A stretch of DNA of 9,776 nucleotides. It comes from DASXSB01 sp036506275. Lineage in GTDB: Bacteria; Methylomirabilota; Methylomirabilia; Rokubacteriales; CSP1-6. Both the position numbers and the translations under genes were made by a program. The stretch lies in the NCBI GenBank assembly GCA_036506275.1, contig DASXSB010000094.1, positions 1 to 9,776 of the forward strand, given 5' to 3'. Position 1 is the stretch's first letter. The number at the start of each line of letters is the position of its first letter. Shown here one piece after another: positions 1 through 5,787 of this stretch. Below the pieces are notes generated by a model. That model worked only from the letters and a program-made list of their open reading frames with translations, was not told the origin of the DNA and ran no database searches.

Positions 1-1
1 A

Positions 2-328
2 AGTCGGTTCAGCTTGCTGGGCCCTTATAGCGACGACCCGACCGGCGCCAGCGCTGCGCACACGCGAGCGCTCGCCATCGGGAACGGGAGCTACGGTGAG
101 TTCAAGGTACCGTCACTGCGTAACCTGATGCTGACGGCGCCCTATGGCCACAACGGCGGTGATGTGGAAACGATCGCCGAAGTCGTGCGTCTGCACGCCA
201 ACGACGGGCAGCTCGCCGGCGCAGCGGATCTCACCGCGCGCGAACAGACCGACCTGATCGTCTTCCTGGAGTCGTTGAGCACCTTCGCCAATCCCTGGCG
301 CCCTGAGGATGCTGGCCGGTGCCAGTGA
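2..328 (+). CDS. C-terminal part of a MauG/di-heme cytochrome c peroxidase family protein (5' end outside window)
   Basis: The reading frame is open from the left edge to a TGA at 326-328, giving 108 visible residues. The visible part carries the hallmark of the second heme domain of bacterial di-heme peroxidases: FKVPSLRNLMLTAPYGHNGG (codons at about 104-163), followed by the usual end of this fold, with a helix starting LTAREQTDLIVFLESLS. In the family the Lys/Arg-rich VPSLRN stretch and the following Tyr/His lie near the C-terminal heme, and the protein is periplasmic, reducing peroxide or oxidising a partner. The CXXCH heme motifs must lie upstream and cannot be checked. An internal TTG at 14-16 could be read as a start, but the family domain clearly continues upstream, so this is a fragment. 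The family is secure; whether it is a peroxidase or a MauG-like oxidase cannot be decided. Confidence 0.85.
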   Translation, partial: SRFSLLGPYSDDPTGASAAHTRALAIGNGSYGEFKVPSLRNLMLTAPYGHNGGDVETIAEVVRLHANDGQLAGAADLTAREQTDLIVFLESLSTFANPWRPEDAGRCQ

Positions 329-400
329 TGCGGTTAGGTGGCAGTTGTGGCCCGAGCGCGCAGCGCGGCCCACGCGAGCCCGATTCCTGGGTGAAGTCTG

Positions 401-443
401 GGTAAACGAAAGGGGTTAGCGGCCTCAACGTCCGCTAACCCCT
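401..443 (-). terminator. Intrinsic terminator of the tRNA-fMet gene
   Basis: A perfect 12-bp inverted repeat (411-422 with 432-443, AGGGGTTAGCGG and its complement) encloses a 9-nt loop. On the minus strand the stem is followed by TTTCGTTTACC, a T-rich run suited to Rho-independent release. It begins 10 nt beyond the CCA end of the tRNA, as expected for the end of a single-tRNA transcript. On the plus strand the hairpin is followed only by CGTCGTT, so it may also slow transcription from the peroxidase gene, but less efficiently. Confidence 0.85.
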
Positions 444-452
444 CGTCGTTCA

Positions 453-529
<77 letters not shown>

Positions 530-540
530 ATGACCCACGA

Positions 541-569
541 GGGGTACCCTCCCCCGGTGAACCTGTCAA
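541..569 (-). promoter_or_regulatory. Sigma70-type promoter for tRNA-fMet
   Basis: Reading the minus strand, a perfect -35 hexamer TTGACA lies at 569-564. After exactly 17 nt comes TACCCC (546-541) in the -10 position, G+C-rich but starting with TA. Transcription would begin near 534, leaving a leader of only about five bases before the mature tRNA 5' end at 529. The element fits inside the 53-bp gap after the amidohydrolase stop. The -35 is strong evidence; the -10 is weak by comparison with TATAAT. Confidence 0.7.
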
Positions 570-582
570 CAACTCCACCACT

Positions 583-2088
583 TTAAGCCCGCGACGACCG
601 CGCCACGTAGCCGTACCGCGCGTTGGTCCGCGCCCCGCCGGCGGCCAGATACTCCGCCTTCATCGAGGCGATCTTGTCGGTGGTGATGCCGTGCTGCGCC
701 AGCTTCGGCTTGAGGCCGTAGATCCGCGTGGCGTTGCCCGCGAAGATCGCGCGCTTCACCGGGCCGTCCGCCGGGCCAAGCGGCTTGAAGCCGTGTTTCT
801 TCTGCATGTCCTCGGGGATCTCGAGACGGCGCATCGCCTCGATCTGCCACTGGGGCGAGCCGTACCAGAGTGAGTCCGTGCCCCAGATCACGTGGTCGGA
901 GCCGAGGCCCTTGATCAACGTGCCGACGAAGGCCGCCGCGAAGCGCGGGTTGGCGACCGCGGCCGTCGCGAAGGCGGTGCCGATCTCCCCGTAGACGTTC
1001 TTCACGCCGAACTTGCCGGGAATCTCGGCCAGGTCGCTGGCCCACTTGATCTTCCCGGTGTTCTCGAACTCGGCCAGCGCCGCGTCGGGCGTTTCCAGGA
1101 AGTTGCGAAGCGCGCCGTGATAGATCATGAAGTTGAGCTTCGGCCAGTCCTTGGCGGCCTTGCCCAGGTCTCGCACCGTCGCGTACTCCCACACCTTCGG
1201 CCACGAGGTCTCGTAGTCGGCGGGGAGCAGCCCCTTGTGGATGCAGATCGTGTTGATGCCGGACTTCACGGCTTTCTCGTAGAACGGGTACACCAGCTTC
1301 TCGTCGTCGAGCCACCAGTACGACTCGAGCTTGGAAGGAAAGAGCGGATCGCCGATCGTGTAGCCCTTCCAGCTGTCCGGCTTGAGCGTCGAGATCGCGC
1401 GGTCGACCTGCTCCATCCATCCGTCCTTCTTCGGCGTGAACACGGAATGGCCAAGCAGGCGGCGCGAGCCGGCGAACTTGTTGATCGACGTGCGAGCGGC
1501 GATGATCTGGTCGTTGCTGAGGAGATCCCAACTCGAATCGTCGAACGGCGCACCCGAGAGCAGCGCCACCTTCGTGTCGCTGTCGACGAAGATCTCCTTC
1601 ACGTAGTTCTCGAACTTGTAGCGCTCCAGCTTGCTCTCACCCCACAGCTTCGGGTTCCAGTTCGTCTTGGCGTACTTCGCCAGATCGAGGAGCCCCTCCT
1701 GCTTGAAGTCGTCGCGCACGAAGTGCGTCTGGCAGTCCACGATGAACTGGCCCGACAGCGCCTGGGCGCGCAGGTCGGCGACTCCCGGCGTGGCGGCCTC
1801 GGCGCGGCTCACCTCGAACACCGGGCCGAACACGTCATTCATGGCGATGAATGCGGCGGCCATGCCCGCGCTCGTGGCCAGGAACTTGCGCCGGCTCAGG
1901 CCGTGCTTCGGCGCGAGGTCGCCAGCCAGCTGCGTGACGCGGGCCTCGACCTTGCGTTGCTCCTCGGTCTGGGGCAGCGGATTGTATTCGCCGTTCGAGA
2001 CGATCTGGGTCGGAATCGGCCCTCGGAACGCCGCGATTTCGGCTGGTGCGGTGCGCTTGAGCTCCGCGTCGCTGAGATAATGCGGCAT
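583..2088 (-). CDS. Tat-exported amidohydrolase (amidohydrolase-2 / ACMSD-like TIM barrel)
   Basis: This 501-residue protein belongs to the metal-dependent hydrolases related to amino-carboxymuconate-semialdehyde decarboxylase. Visible signatures are VDCQTHFV at 117-124 after the first strand, ICIHKG at 281-286 (H284), MIYHGA at 321-326 (H324) and WGTDSLWYGSP at 402-412 with the catalytic-site Asp D405. A twin-arginine motif SRRKFLA (65-71) precedes a hydrophobic stretch and an AEAA-like cleavage site near 97-100, so folded, metal-loaded export is expected. About 64 residues lie ahead of the motif, much longer than a normal Tat n-region. The first ligand pair reads Q-T-H rather than H-x-H. 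The start is supported by AGAGGGAGG six bases upstream of the ATG. The substrate is unknown; hydrolysis or decarboxylation of a small carboxylate is the family expectation. Confidence 0.9.
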   Translation of the reverse strand: MPHYLSDAELKRTAPAEIAAFRGPIPTQIVSNGEYNPLPQTEEQRKVEARVTQLAGDLAPKHGLSRRKFLATSAGMAAAFIAMNDVFGPVFEVSRAEAATPGVADLRAQALSGQFIVDCQTHFVRDDFKQEGLLDLAKYAKTNWNPKLWGESKLERYKFENYVKEIFVDSDTKVALLSGAPFDDSSWDLLSNDQIIAARTSINKFAGSRRLLGHSVFTPKKDGWMEQVDRAISTLKPDSWKGYTIGDPLFPSKLESYWWLDDEKLVYPFYEKAVKSGINTICIHKGLLPADYETSWPKVWEYATVRDLGKAAKDWPKLNFMIYHGALRNFLETPDAALAEFENTGKIKWASDLAEIPGKFGVKNVYGEIGTAFATAAVANPRFAAAFVGTLIKGLGSDHVIWGTDSLWYGSPQWQIEAMRRLEIPEDMQKKHGFKPLGPADGPVKRAIFAGNATRIYGLKPKLAQHGITTDKIASMKAEYLAAGGARTNARYGYVARSSRA

Positions 2089-2185
2089 CGCACGCCTCCC
2101 TCTTCGGTGAGCCCCGGCGACTCGCCATGTCCCTCCTCGTCAATGAGCGCGGGCCCGGGGGAGCCCGCGACGGGACGGGCCGACG

Positions 2186-2212
2186 ATTATCGCGGTTGCG
2201 CGGAGAAGTCAA
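2186..2212 (-). promoter_or_regulatory. Candidate promoter for the amidohydrolase at 583-2088
   Basis: On the minus strand TTGACT (2212-2207, one mismatch to the -35 consensus) is followed after 15 nt by GATAAT (2191-2186, one mismatch to -10). Both boxes are good but the spacer is two bases shorter than optimal. A leader of about 90 nt would result. That leader contains a 7-bp G+C-only hairpin (2148-2154 with 2163-2169). This is the only AT-containing -10-like site in the interval. Confidence 0.4.
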
Positions 2213-2227
2213 GGCGAGATGCGGCCG

Positions 2228-2649
2228 TCAGAGAGTCCGGCGCCCCGGCGTCACGAGGTCGCCGAACCGCTTGAGCAGCGTCGCCTCGTCGAGCGCGCCG
2301 GCGCGGGCCGGGGCGCCGGCCTGCTCGGGATCCTCGAGGTCCGTGCGGGTGAGTCGAATCATGTGTTTCTTCGCGACGCTGAAGATCGAGCTGTCCACGA
2401 CGCGACGTGGGCCACGCGGACGGCAGCGCGCACCGAGCTGTTCGCCCGGATGCGTGTGCCTGGGGGCCGTCGTTTGCGGCGCGAGCTCGACGATCGTCTG
2501 GACGACCTCGCGTCCGGTGACGCTCAGGTCGTGCCGCTGGAGATCGATGCGCCGGCCTCCCACTTGCTGCGCCTGCGTCACATTGAGCACCAGGCTGGTT
2601 GTGGCATGTGCGCGCCCTTGTCGACCTTGTGAAATAGACGAGGTTGCGC
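2228..2649 (-). pseudogene. Decayed secreted cupin-domain protein (N-terminal half only)
   Basis: The minus-strand frame, open from just after a TAG at 2651-2653 to TGA at 2228, begins after a possible GTG at 2588-2590 with RRIDLQRHDLSVTGREVVQ and continues to RHTHPGEQLG (ending near 2432). This matches the first cupin motif of the small periplasmic cupins, where the two His bind metal and G-x-E follows. The second cupin motif (GDxxxxPAGxxH) is absent from this frame and from the other two minus frames; the next 67 residues are unrecognised. The signal peptide is also missing: upstream in-frame codons run without an ATG into the TAG, although remnants resembling the end of a leader (TTSLVLNVTQAQQ) remain. 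It lies on the same strand between the exported protein at 2673 and the amidohydrolase, so it may once have been cotranscribed. A functional short protein is less likely. Confidence 0.6.
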
Positions 2650-2672
2650 CCTAGGTCAGATCGACGGGTAGC

Positions 2673-3155
2673 TCAAGGGCGAACGCGGCGGGCGAGATCG
2701 ACGGCGCCCTGCGGACCCCAGCGGAAGCGCGAGCTGCCGTTGCCGGCCAGGTGCTGGTCCTCGACGCGCGTCAGCGTCAACTCCTGGGGGCCGTACGGCG
2801 TGTCCGAGCGCAGGACCAGGATCGGCCGTGGCTGCGTGTAATACACCCAGCCCTGCACGCTCACGGACACGGGCCGGCCCTCGGACGTGTACGTCATGAT
2901 GCCGGCGAGCCCCGGCTGACGGTAGCCGAAGATCTGCGCCGAGCCCCAGTACAGGCCAGAGGAGGCCTCGACGTCGCCCTGGTCGGTCACGAGGAGACCG
3001 AGCGGCTGGCCGCCCCACGTTCCCGTCCAGCTTCCCCGGAGATCGGGAAAGCCCGGCGGAGGAGGGCCGGACGCGGGCGGCTGCGCCGCGCAGGCAGACG
3101 CGCAGAGGAACATGCACAAGAGCGCGAAGGCCATCCGGGTCATCACCCGCATCAT
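2673..3155 (-). CDS. Small exported protein of unknown function
   Basis: From the ATG at 3155 this is 160 residues. It starts with a clear export signal (MMRVMTRMAFALLCMFLCASACAAQ in essence: basic n-region, hydrophobic core, then ASAC or ACAA as cleavage site). The Cys could be a lipobox cysteine, but position -3 is Ala rather than Leu, so lipoprotein status is uncertain. The mature part starts with a Pro/Gly-rich linker, then GSWTGTWGGQPLGL and several alternating segments (ASSGLYWGSAQIFGY, GIMTYTSEGRPVSVSV, PILVLRSDTPYG, LTLTRVEDQHLAGNG). These suggest an all-beta, lipocalin-like sandwich with repeated Trp-Gly strands. I recognise no named family. The start is chosen because GAGG lies eight bases upstream and because a longer form would overlap the divergent gene beginning at 3202. 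No partner gene reveals its function. Confidence 0.7.
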   Translation of the reverse strand: MMRVMTRMAFALLCMFLCASACAAQPPASGPPPPGFPDLRGSWTGTWGGQPLGLLVTDQGDVEASSGLYWGSAQIFGYRQPGLAGIMTYTSEGRPVSVSVQGWVYYTQPRPILVLRSDTPYGPQELTLTRVEDQHLAGNGSSRFRWGPQGAVDLARRVRP

Positions 3156-3201
3156 GGCACCGACCTCGCCGCTTCGCGAGCGGATGGCGTAGTCTAGCGA
3201 C

Positions 3202-3651
3202 GTGATCTCGGCCGTCGTCTCCGCCCTCCACGTGTTCGCGATCGCGCTCGCGCTCTCCAGCATCTACCTGCGCGGCCGCGCCCTTCGGCGCGCGCTCGAC
3301 GCGGACGGCTTTCGTCGTCTGTTCGCCGCCGACAACACCTGGGGCGTGTCTGCCCTCCTCCTGATCGCCACCGGAGCGTTGCGCGCGTTCGCGGGTCTGG
3401 AGAAAGGCAGCGCCTTCTATCTCGCCTCGCCGCTCTTCTGGACGAAGCTGAGCCTGTTCGCGCTCGTCTTCGCCCTCGAGATCTGGCCCATGGTGACGTT
3501 CCTCGGCTGGCGGCGGCAGCTCGCGCGCGGAGGGACGCCGGACGTTTCCCGCGCGCGCTCTCTCTACGCGATCACGCACGCCGAGATGGCGCTCGTCGTC
3601 GTGATCGTGTTCGTCGCCGCGTTCATGGCGCGCGGCTTCGGGCTACGCTAG
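3202..3651 (+). CDS. DUF2214-family four-helix inner membrane protein
   Basis: The protein has 149 residues and starts with GTG. Four hydrophobic helices are evident at about 3-23, 47-64, 78-101 and 124-145. Polar residues are buried in the helices (H10, E93, H126, E128), and the basic loop GWRRQLARG follows helix 3. The pattern SALHVFAIALALSSIYLRG, WGVSALLLIATGALRAF, SPLFWTKLSLFALVF and ITHAEM agrees with DUF2214, a family of predicted membrane proteins with no proven function; the conserved His could bind heme or metal, which is inference. There is no purine-rich ribosome-binding site before the GTG, and a TAGTCT box lies only about 12 bases upstream, so a leaderless or poorly initiated message is possible. 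Its stop is seven bases from the stop of the converging phosphotransferase gene. Confidence 0.85.
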   Translation: MISAVVSALHVFAIALALSSIYLRGRALRRALDADGFRRLFAADNTWGVSALLLIATGALRAFAGLEKGSAFYLASPLFWTKLSLFALVFALEIWPMVTFLGWRRQLARGGTPDVSRARSLYAITHAEMALVVVIVFVAAFMARGFGLR

Positions 3652-3658
3652 GCCGTCG

Positions 3659-4702
3659 TCAGGCACGAAGCCGGGAGACGAGCCGCCAGCCGGCCTCGGC
3701 CAGCGGCCGCGCGCGCTCGCCACGCTCCCGCGCGTTGGGATCGTTGGCGGTGCCCGCGAGCACGCGCCCCATGATCCCCTGGGCGATGGCGCCAAGCCGG
3801 AACATCGCGAAGGCGAGATAGAACTCCCAGTGCGGGATGCCGCTGCGCCCGGTGCGACGGCAATAGGCGGCAAGGAACTCTTCCTCGCTCGGGATCCCGA
3901 GGGCGGCGAGGTTTTCGGCGCGGAAGCCTTCCCACTCGCTGCCGAGACGGTACGGCATGCAGAAATACCCGAGATCGGCGAACGGATGGCCGAGCGTCGA
4001 GAGCTCCCAGTCGAGCACGGCCACCACCCGCGGCTCCGCGGGATGCATCAGCATGTTGCCGGGACGGTAGTCGCCGTGGACGAGCGTCGTCTCGTCGGCG
4101 GCCGGGATGTGGCCGGGCAGCCACGCGATCAGCTCCTCCATGGCCGGGATCTTCTCCGTCTCGGAGGCGCGATACTGCTGCGTCCAGCGATGGATCTGAC
4201 GGGCGTAGTAGTTGCCGGGCTTGCCGAAGTCGCCGAGCCCGAGCGCTTTCCAGTCGAGCCCGTGCAAGCGTGCCAGCACCTCGTTCATGGAGTCGTAGAT
4301 GGCGGTGCGCTCCGCCGGCGACGCGCCCGGCAGGGCGGCATCGCGGAACAGCCGTCCCTCCACGTACTCCATGAGGTAGAACGGCGTGCCGATGACGTCC
4401 CCGTCCTCGCACAGCACGTACGTGAGGGGGACGGGCACGCCCGTGCCCTGCAGCGCCGTCAGCACGCGATACTCGCGATCGACCGCGTGCGCGGAGGGCA
4501 GAAGCTTGCCCGGCGGCTTGCGCCGGAGAACGTACGCGCCGTCGCCGGTGGTGAGATAGTACGTGGGATTCGACTGTCCGCCCCGGAACTGGCGCACGGT
4601 GATGGGGCCACGGAAGCCCGGCACCCGCGCCTCGAGGTAGGCCTGGAGGGCGGCCACGTCGAAGCGGTGCAGCTCCCGGACGTCGGCGAGCTCGATCGTC
4701 AT
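3659..4702 (-). CDS. APH-fold phosphotransferase family protein (ACAD10-like kinase domain)
   Basis: The protein has 347 residues from the ATG at 4702. The kinase-like fold is clear: FRGGQSNPTYYL (39-51, nucleotide-binding loop), YVLRRKPPGK with the likely ATP-contacting Lys, YLMEYVEGR (hinge), the catalytic loop HGDYRPGN (209-216, D211 catalytic, N216 Mg ligand) and LDWELSTLGHPFADLGYF (230-247, D231 as the DFG-equivalent). The RGGQSNPTY and PPGKLLPSAHAVDREYRV blocks are typical of stand-alone homologues of the N-terminal kinase domain of ACAD10, often found beside acyl-CoA dehydrogenases; such proteins are thought to phosphorylate hydroxy-acids or hydroxyacyl-CoA intermediates. No acyl-CoA dehydrogenase is visible here. 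GGAGG lies 12 bases before this ATG; a GTG 27 bases further upstream is possible but has no better site. Antibiotic resistance is unlikely. Confidence 0.9.
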   Translation of the reverse strand: MTIELADVRELHRFDVAALQAYLEARVPGFRGPITVRQFRGGQSNPTYYLTTGDGAYVLRRKPPGKLLPSAHAVDREYRVLTALQGTGVPVPLTYVLCEDGDVIGTPFYLMEYVEGRLFRDAALPGASPAERTAIYDSMNEVLARLHGLDWKALGLGDFGKPGNYYARQIHRWTQQYRASETEKIPAMEELIAWLPGHIPAADETTLVHGDYRPGNMLMHPAEPRVVAVLDWELSTLGHPFADLGYFCMPYRLGSEWEGFRAENLAALGIPSEEEFLAAYCRRTGRSGIPHWEFYLAFAMFRLGAIAQGIMGRVLAGTANDPNARERGERARPLAEAGWRLVSRLRA

Positions 4703-4714
4703 CGGCGTCTCTTT

Positions 4715-4719
4715 CCTCC
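4715..4719 (-). promoter_or_regulatory. Ribosome-binding site deciding the phosphotransferase start
   Basis: GGAGG on the minus strand lies 12 nt before the ATG at 4702, a long but usable spacing. It falls inside the coding part of the alternative form starting with GTG at 4729, which favours the shorter protein. Homologues commonly begin close to the MTIELADVREL sequence. Confidence 0.5.
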
Positions 4720-4782
4720 GGGCGCCCACGATACCGCAAATCGCAATGCGTGAGGAGCGCTGCTCCGCGCGCGGGAGGGGGC

Positions 4783-5241
4783 ATGGGACTCGAGCAGCAG
4801 CTCAACGACACCTTGAAGCAGGCGATCAAGGACAAGAACACGCGCACGGCGGACGTGGTGCGGATGCTCAAGACACGGCTCACGGAGCGGCGCACGGCAA
4901 AGGGCTTCGCGGGTGACGTGGACGACGCCCTCGTCCTCGACGTCATCGGCGCCTATCGCAAGCAGCTCCAGAAGGCGCTCGCGGAATACGAGAAGACGGG
5001 CGACCGCGGCGCCGCCCAGCGCGAGCAGATCCAGTTCGAGATCGCCTTCTGCGAGCGTTATCTGCCGCGGGGTCTGGACGATGCCGCCCTTCGCGCGCTC
5101 GTGCGCGAGCGTCTGGCCACGCTCGGCGTCCAGGATCCGAAGCAAGTGGGGCGGCTCGTGGGCGACGTCATGAAGACGCACAAGGGCCAGGTGGAAGCGG
5201 CGGACGTCAAGCGGATCGCGGAGGAGCTGCTGGCGGGCTGA
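4783..5241 (+). CDS. GatB/YqeY domain-containing protein
   Basis: The protein has 152 residues and is almost entirely helical, as expected for the YqeY family, whose two helical domains resemble the tRNA-contacting tail of the amidotransferase subunit GatB. Signatures are LEQQLNDTLKQAIKDKNTRT then VVRMLKTRLTERRTAKG at the N-terminus, the central YRKQLQKALAEYEKTGD, FEIAFCERYLP, and the C-terminal GRLVGDVMKTHKGQVEAADVKRI, where the G-x-x-M-x-x-x-H-x-G pattern is the family's best marker. Length matches the family average of about 150. The role is unproven; a link to tRNA-dependent amidation or translation is inferred from the GatB similarity. GGGAGGGG immediately precedes the chosen ATG, so this start is preferred to the upstream GTG at 4750. 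It is divergent from the phosphotransferase gene and converges on the DinB-fold gene. Confidence 0.93.
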   Translation: MGLEQQLNDTLKQAIKDKNTRTADVVRMLKTRLTERRTAKGFAGDVDDALVLDVIGAYRKQLQKALAEYEKTGDRGAAQREQIQFEIAFCERYLPRGLDDAALRALVRERLATLGVQDPKQVGRLVGDVMKTHKGQVEAADVKRIAEELLAG

Positions 5242-5268
5242 GCCGGACGCGCGGGAGCGGTGCGCGCG

Positions 5269-5787
5269 CTACTCGCCGACGAAGCGCTGGGCGTTGCCCA
5301 TGTGGGGCCAGACGTAGGCCTGCACGTTGGCGAGAAGCTGCTTGATGTGATTCCGATCGTGATGGATCCACTCCTGGAGCAGGTCGGCCACGCGCAGATG
5401 ACCGACCTTGGGATGGGCGCCGCCGCGGGTGAGATCCGCCGCCTTCAGCGAGCCCACGAGCTTCGCGCTCTCCTCGCGAATCCGGGTCAGCTCGCCGATC
5501 AGGTCGTGGGCGTCGCGCGCGCAGTCGCGGCGGGCGCGCGCCACCTCGGGCGGATCCCAGGACTCGAGCGGCGGCGTGTCGGCGCCGAGGATGATGCGGA
5601 TGCGACCGGCGAACCCGCGCTGCTCGGCCTCGATGAGATGACCGATCACTTCCTTCACGCACCACTCCCCGGGCGCGGGATGGAAGACGCGCACGGGCTC
5701 GGGAAGCGCGTCGACTTCCGCGCGGAGGGCGGCGCCGGCGCTGCGGAGCAGCTCCGCCACCAGGGGCGGGGCGAGGACGGTCGTCAT
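5269..5787 (-). CDS. DinB-fold (DinB/YfiT-like) putative metal-dependent protein
   Basis: This 172-residue protein has the four-helix DinB fold. The metal-binding triad of the family is present: H50 in the helix containing VKEVIGHLIEAEQR, and H143 and H147 in the last long helix WIHHDRNHIKQLL. The GEWCVKEVIGHL and RVADLLQEWIHHD blocks are the usual DinB_2 signatures. Relatives include thiol-transferases using bacillithiol or mycothiol and several proteins without known substrate, so the reaction here is open. It is not related to DNA polymerase IV despite the name. Its ATG overlaps the TGA of the preceding ATPase gene (ATGA at 5787-5784), so it is the third gene of the TAXI operon and translationally coupled. 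No signal peptide is seen, so it is cytoplasmic. The 27 bp to the converging YqeY stop contain no convincing terminator. Confidence 0.9.
   Translation of the reverse strand: MTTVLAPPLVAELLRSAGAALRAEVDALPEPVRVFHPAPGEWCVKEVIGHLIEAEQRGFAGRIRIILGADTPPLESWDPPEVARARRDCARDAHDLIGELTRIREESAKLVGSLKAADLTRGGAHPKVGHLRVADLLQEWIHHDRNHIKQLLANVQAYVWPHMGNAQRFVGE

Noticed and set aside
1835..2128. A minus-strand ATG at 2128 with a GAGGAGGG site just before it, as a leader peptide or overlapping small gene.
   Set aside because: Its frame continues as Arg/Ala/Pro-rich shadow of the amidohydrolase N-terminus, and the ATG at 2088 has its own good ribosome site. A very short leader role cannot be excluded but has no support.
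892..2274. A 460-residue open frame on the plus strand across the amidohydrolase gene.
   Set aside because: It is antisense to a well-supported gene, is Arg/Leu/Glu-rich low-quality protein without domain signatures, and is explained by absence of stops in G+C-rich antisense frames.
2228..2362. A 44-codon minus-strand frame from an ATG at 2362 (MIRLTRTDLEDPEQ...) as an independent small gene.
   Set aside because: No ribosome-binding site and no family resemblance; it is simply the unrecognised end of the cupin remnant frame.
3156..3263. A longer form of the exported protein starting at 3263.
   Set aside because: It would overlap the start of the divergent DUF2214 gene and place 36 polar residues ahead of a normal signal peptide; the ATG at 3155 has a proper ribosome site.
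3830..4753. A 307-residue open frame on the plus strand opposite the phosphotransferase.
   Set aside because: Antisense shadow with no recognisable motif; the minus-strand kinase motifs are unambiguous.
5248..5268. CGCGCG repeated on both sides of a 9-nt loop between the YqeY and DinB stops, as a bidirectional terminator.
   Set aside because: Only six pairs, each arm is itself a palindrome, and there is no T-rich run on either side.
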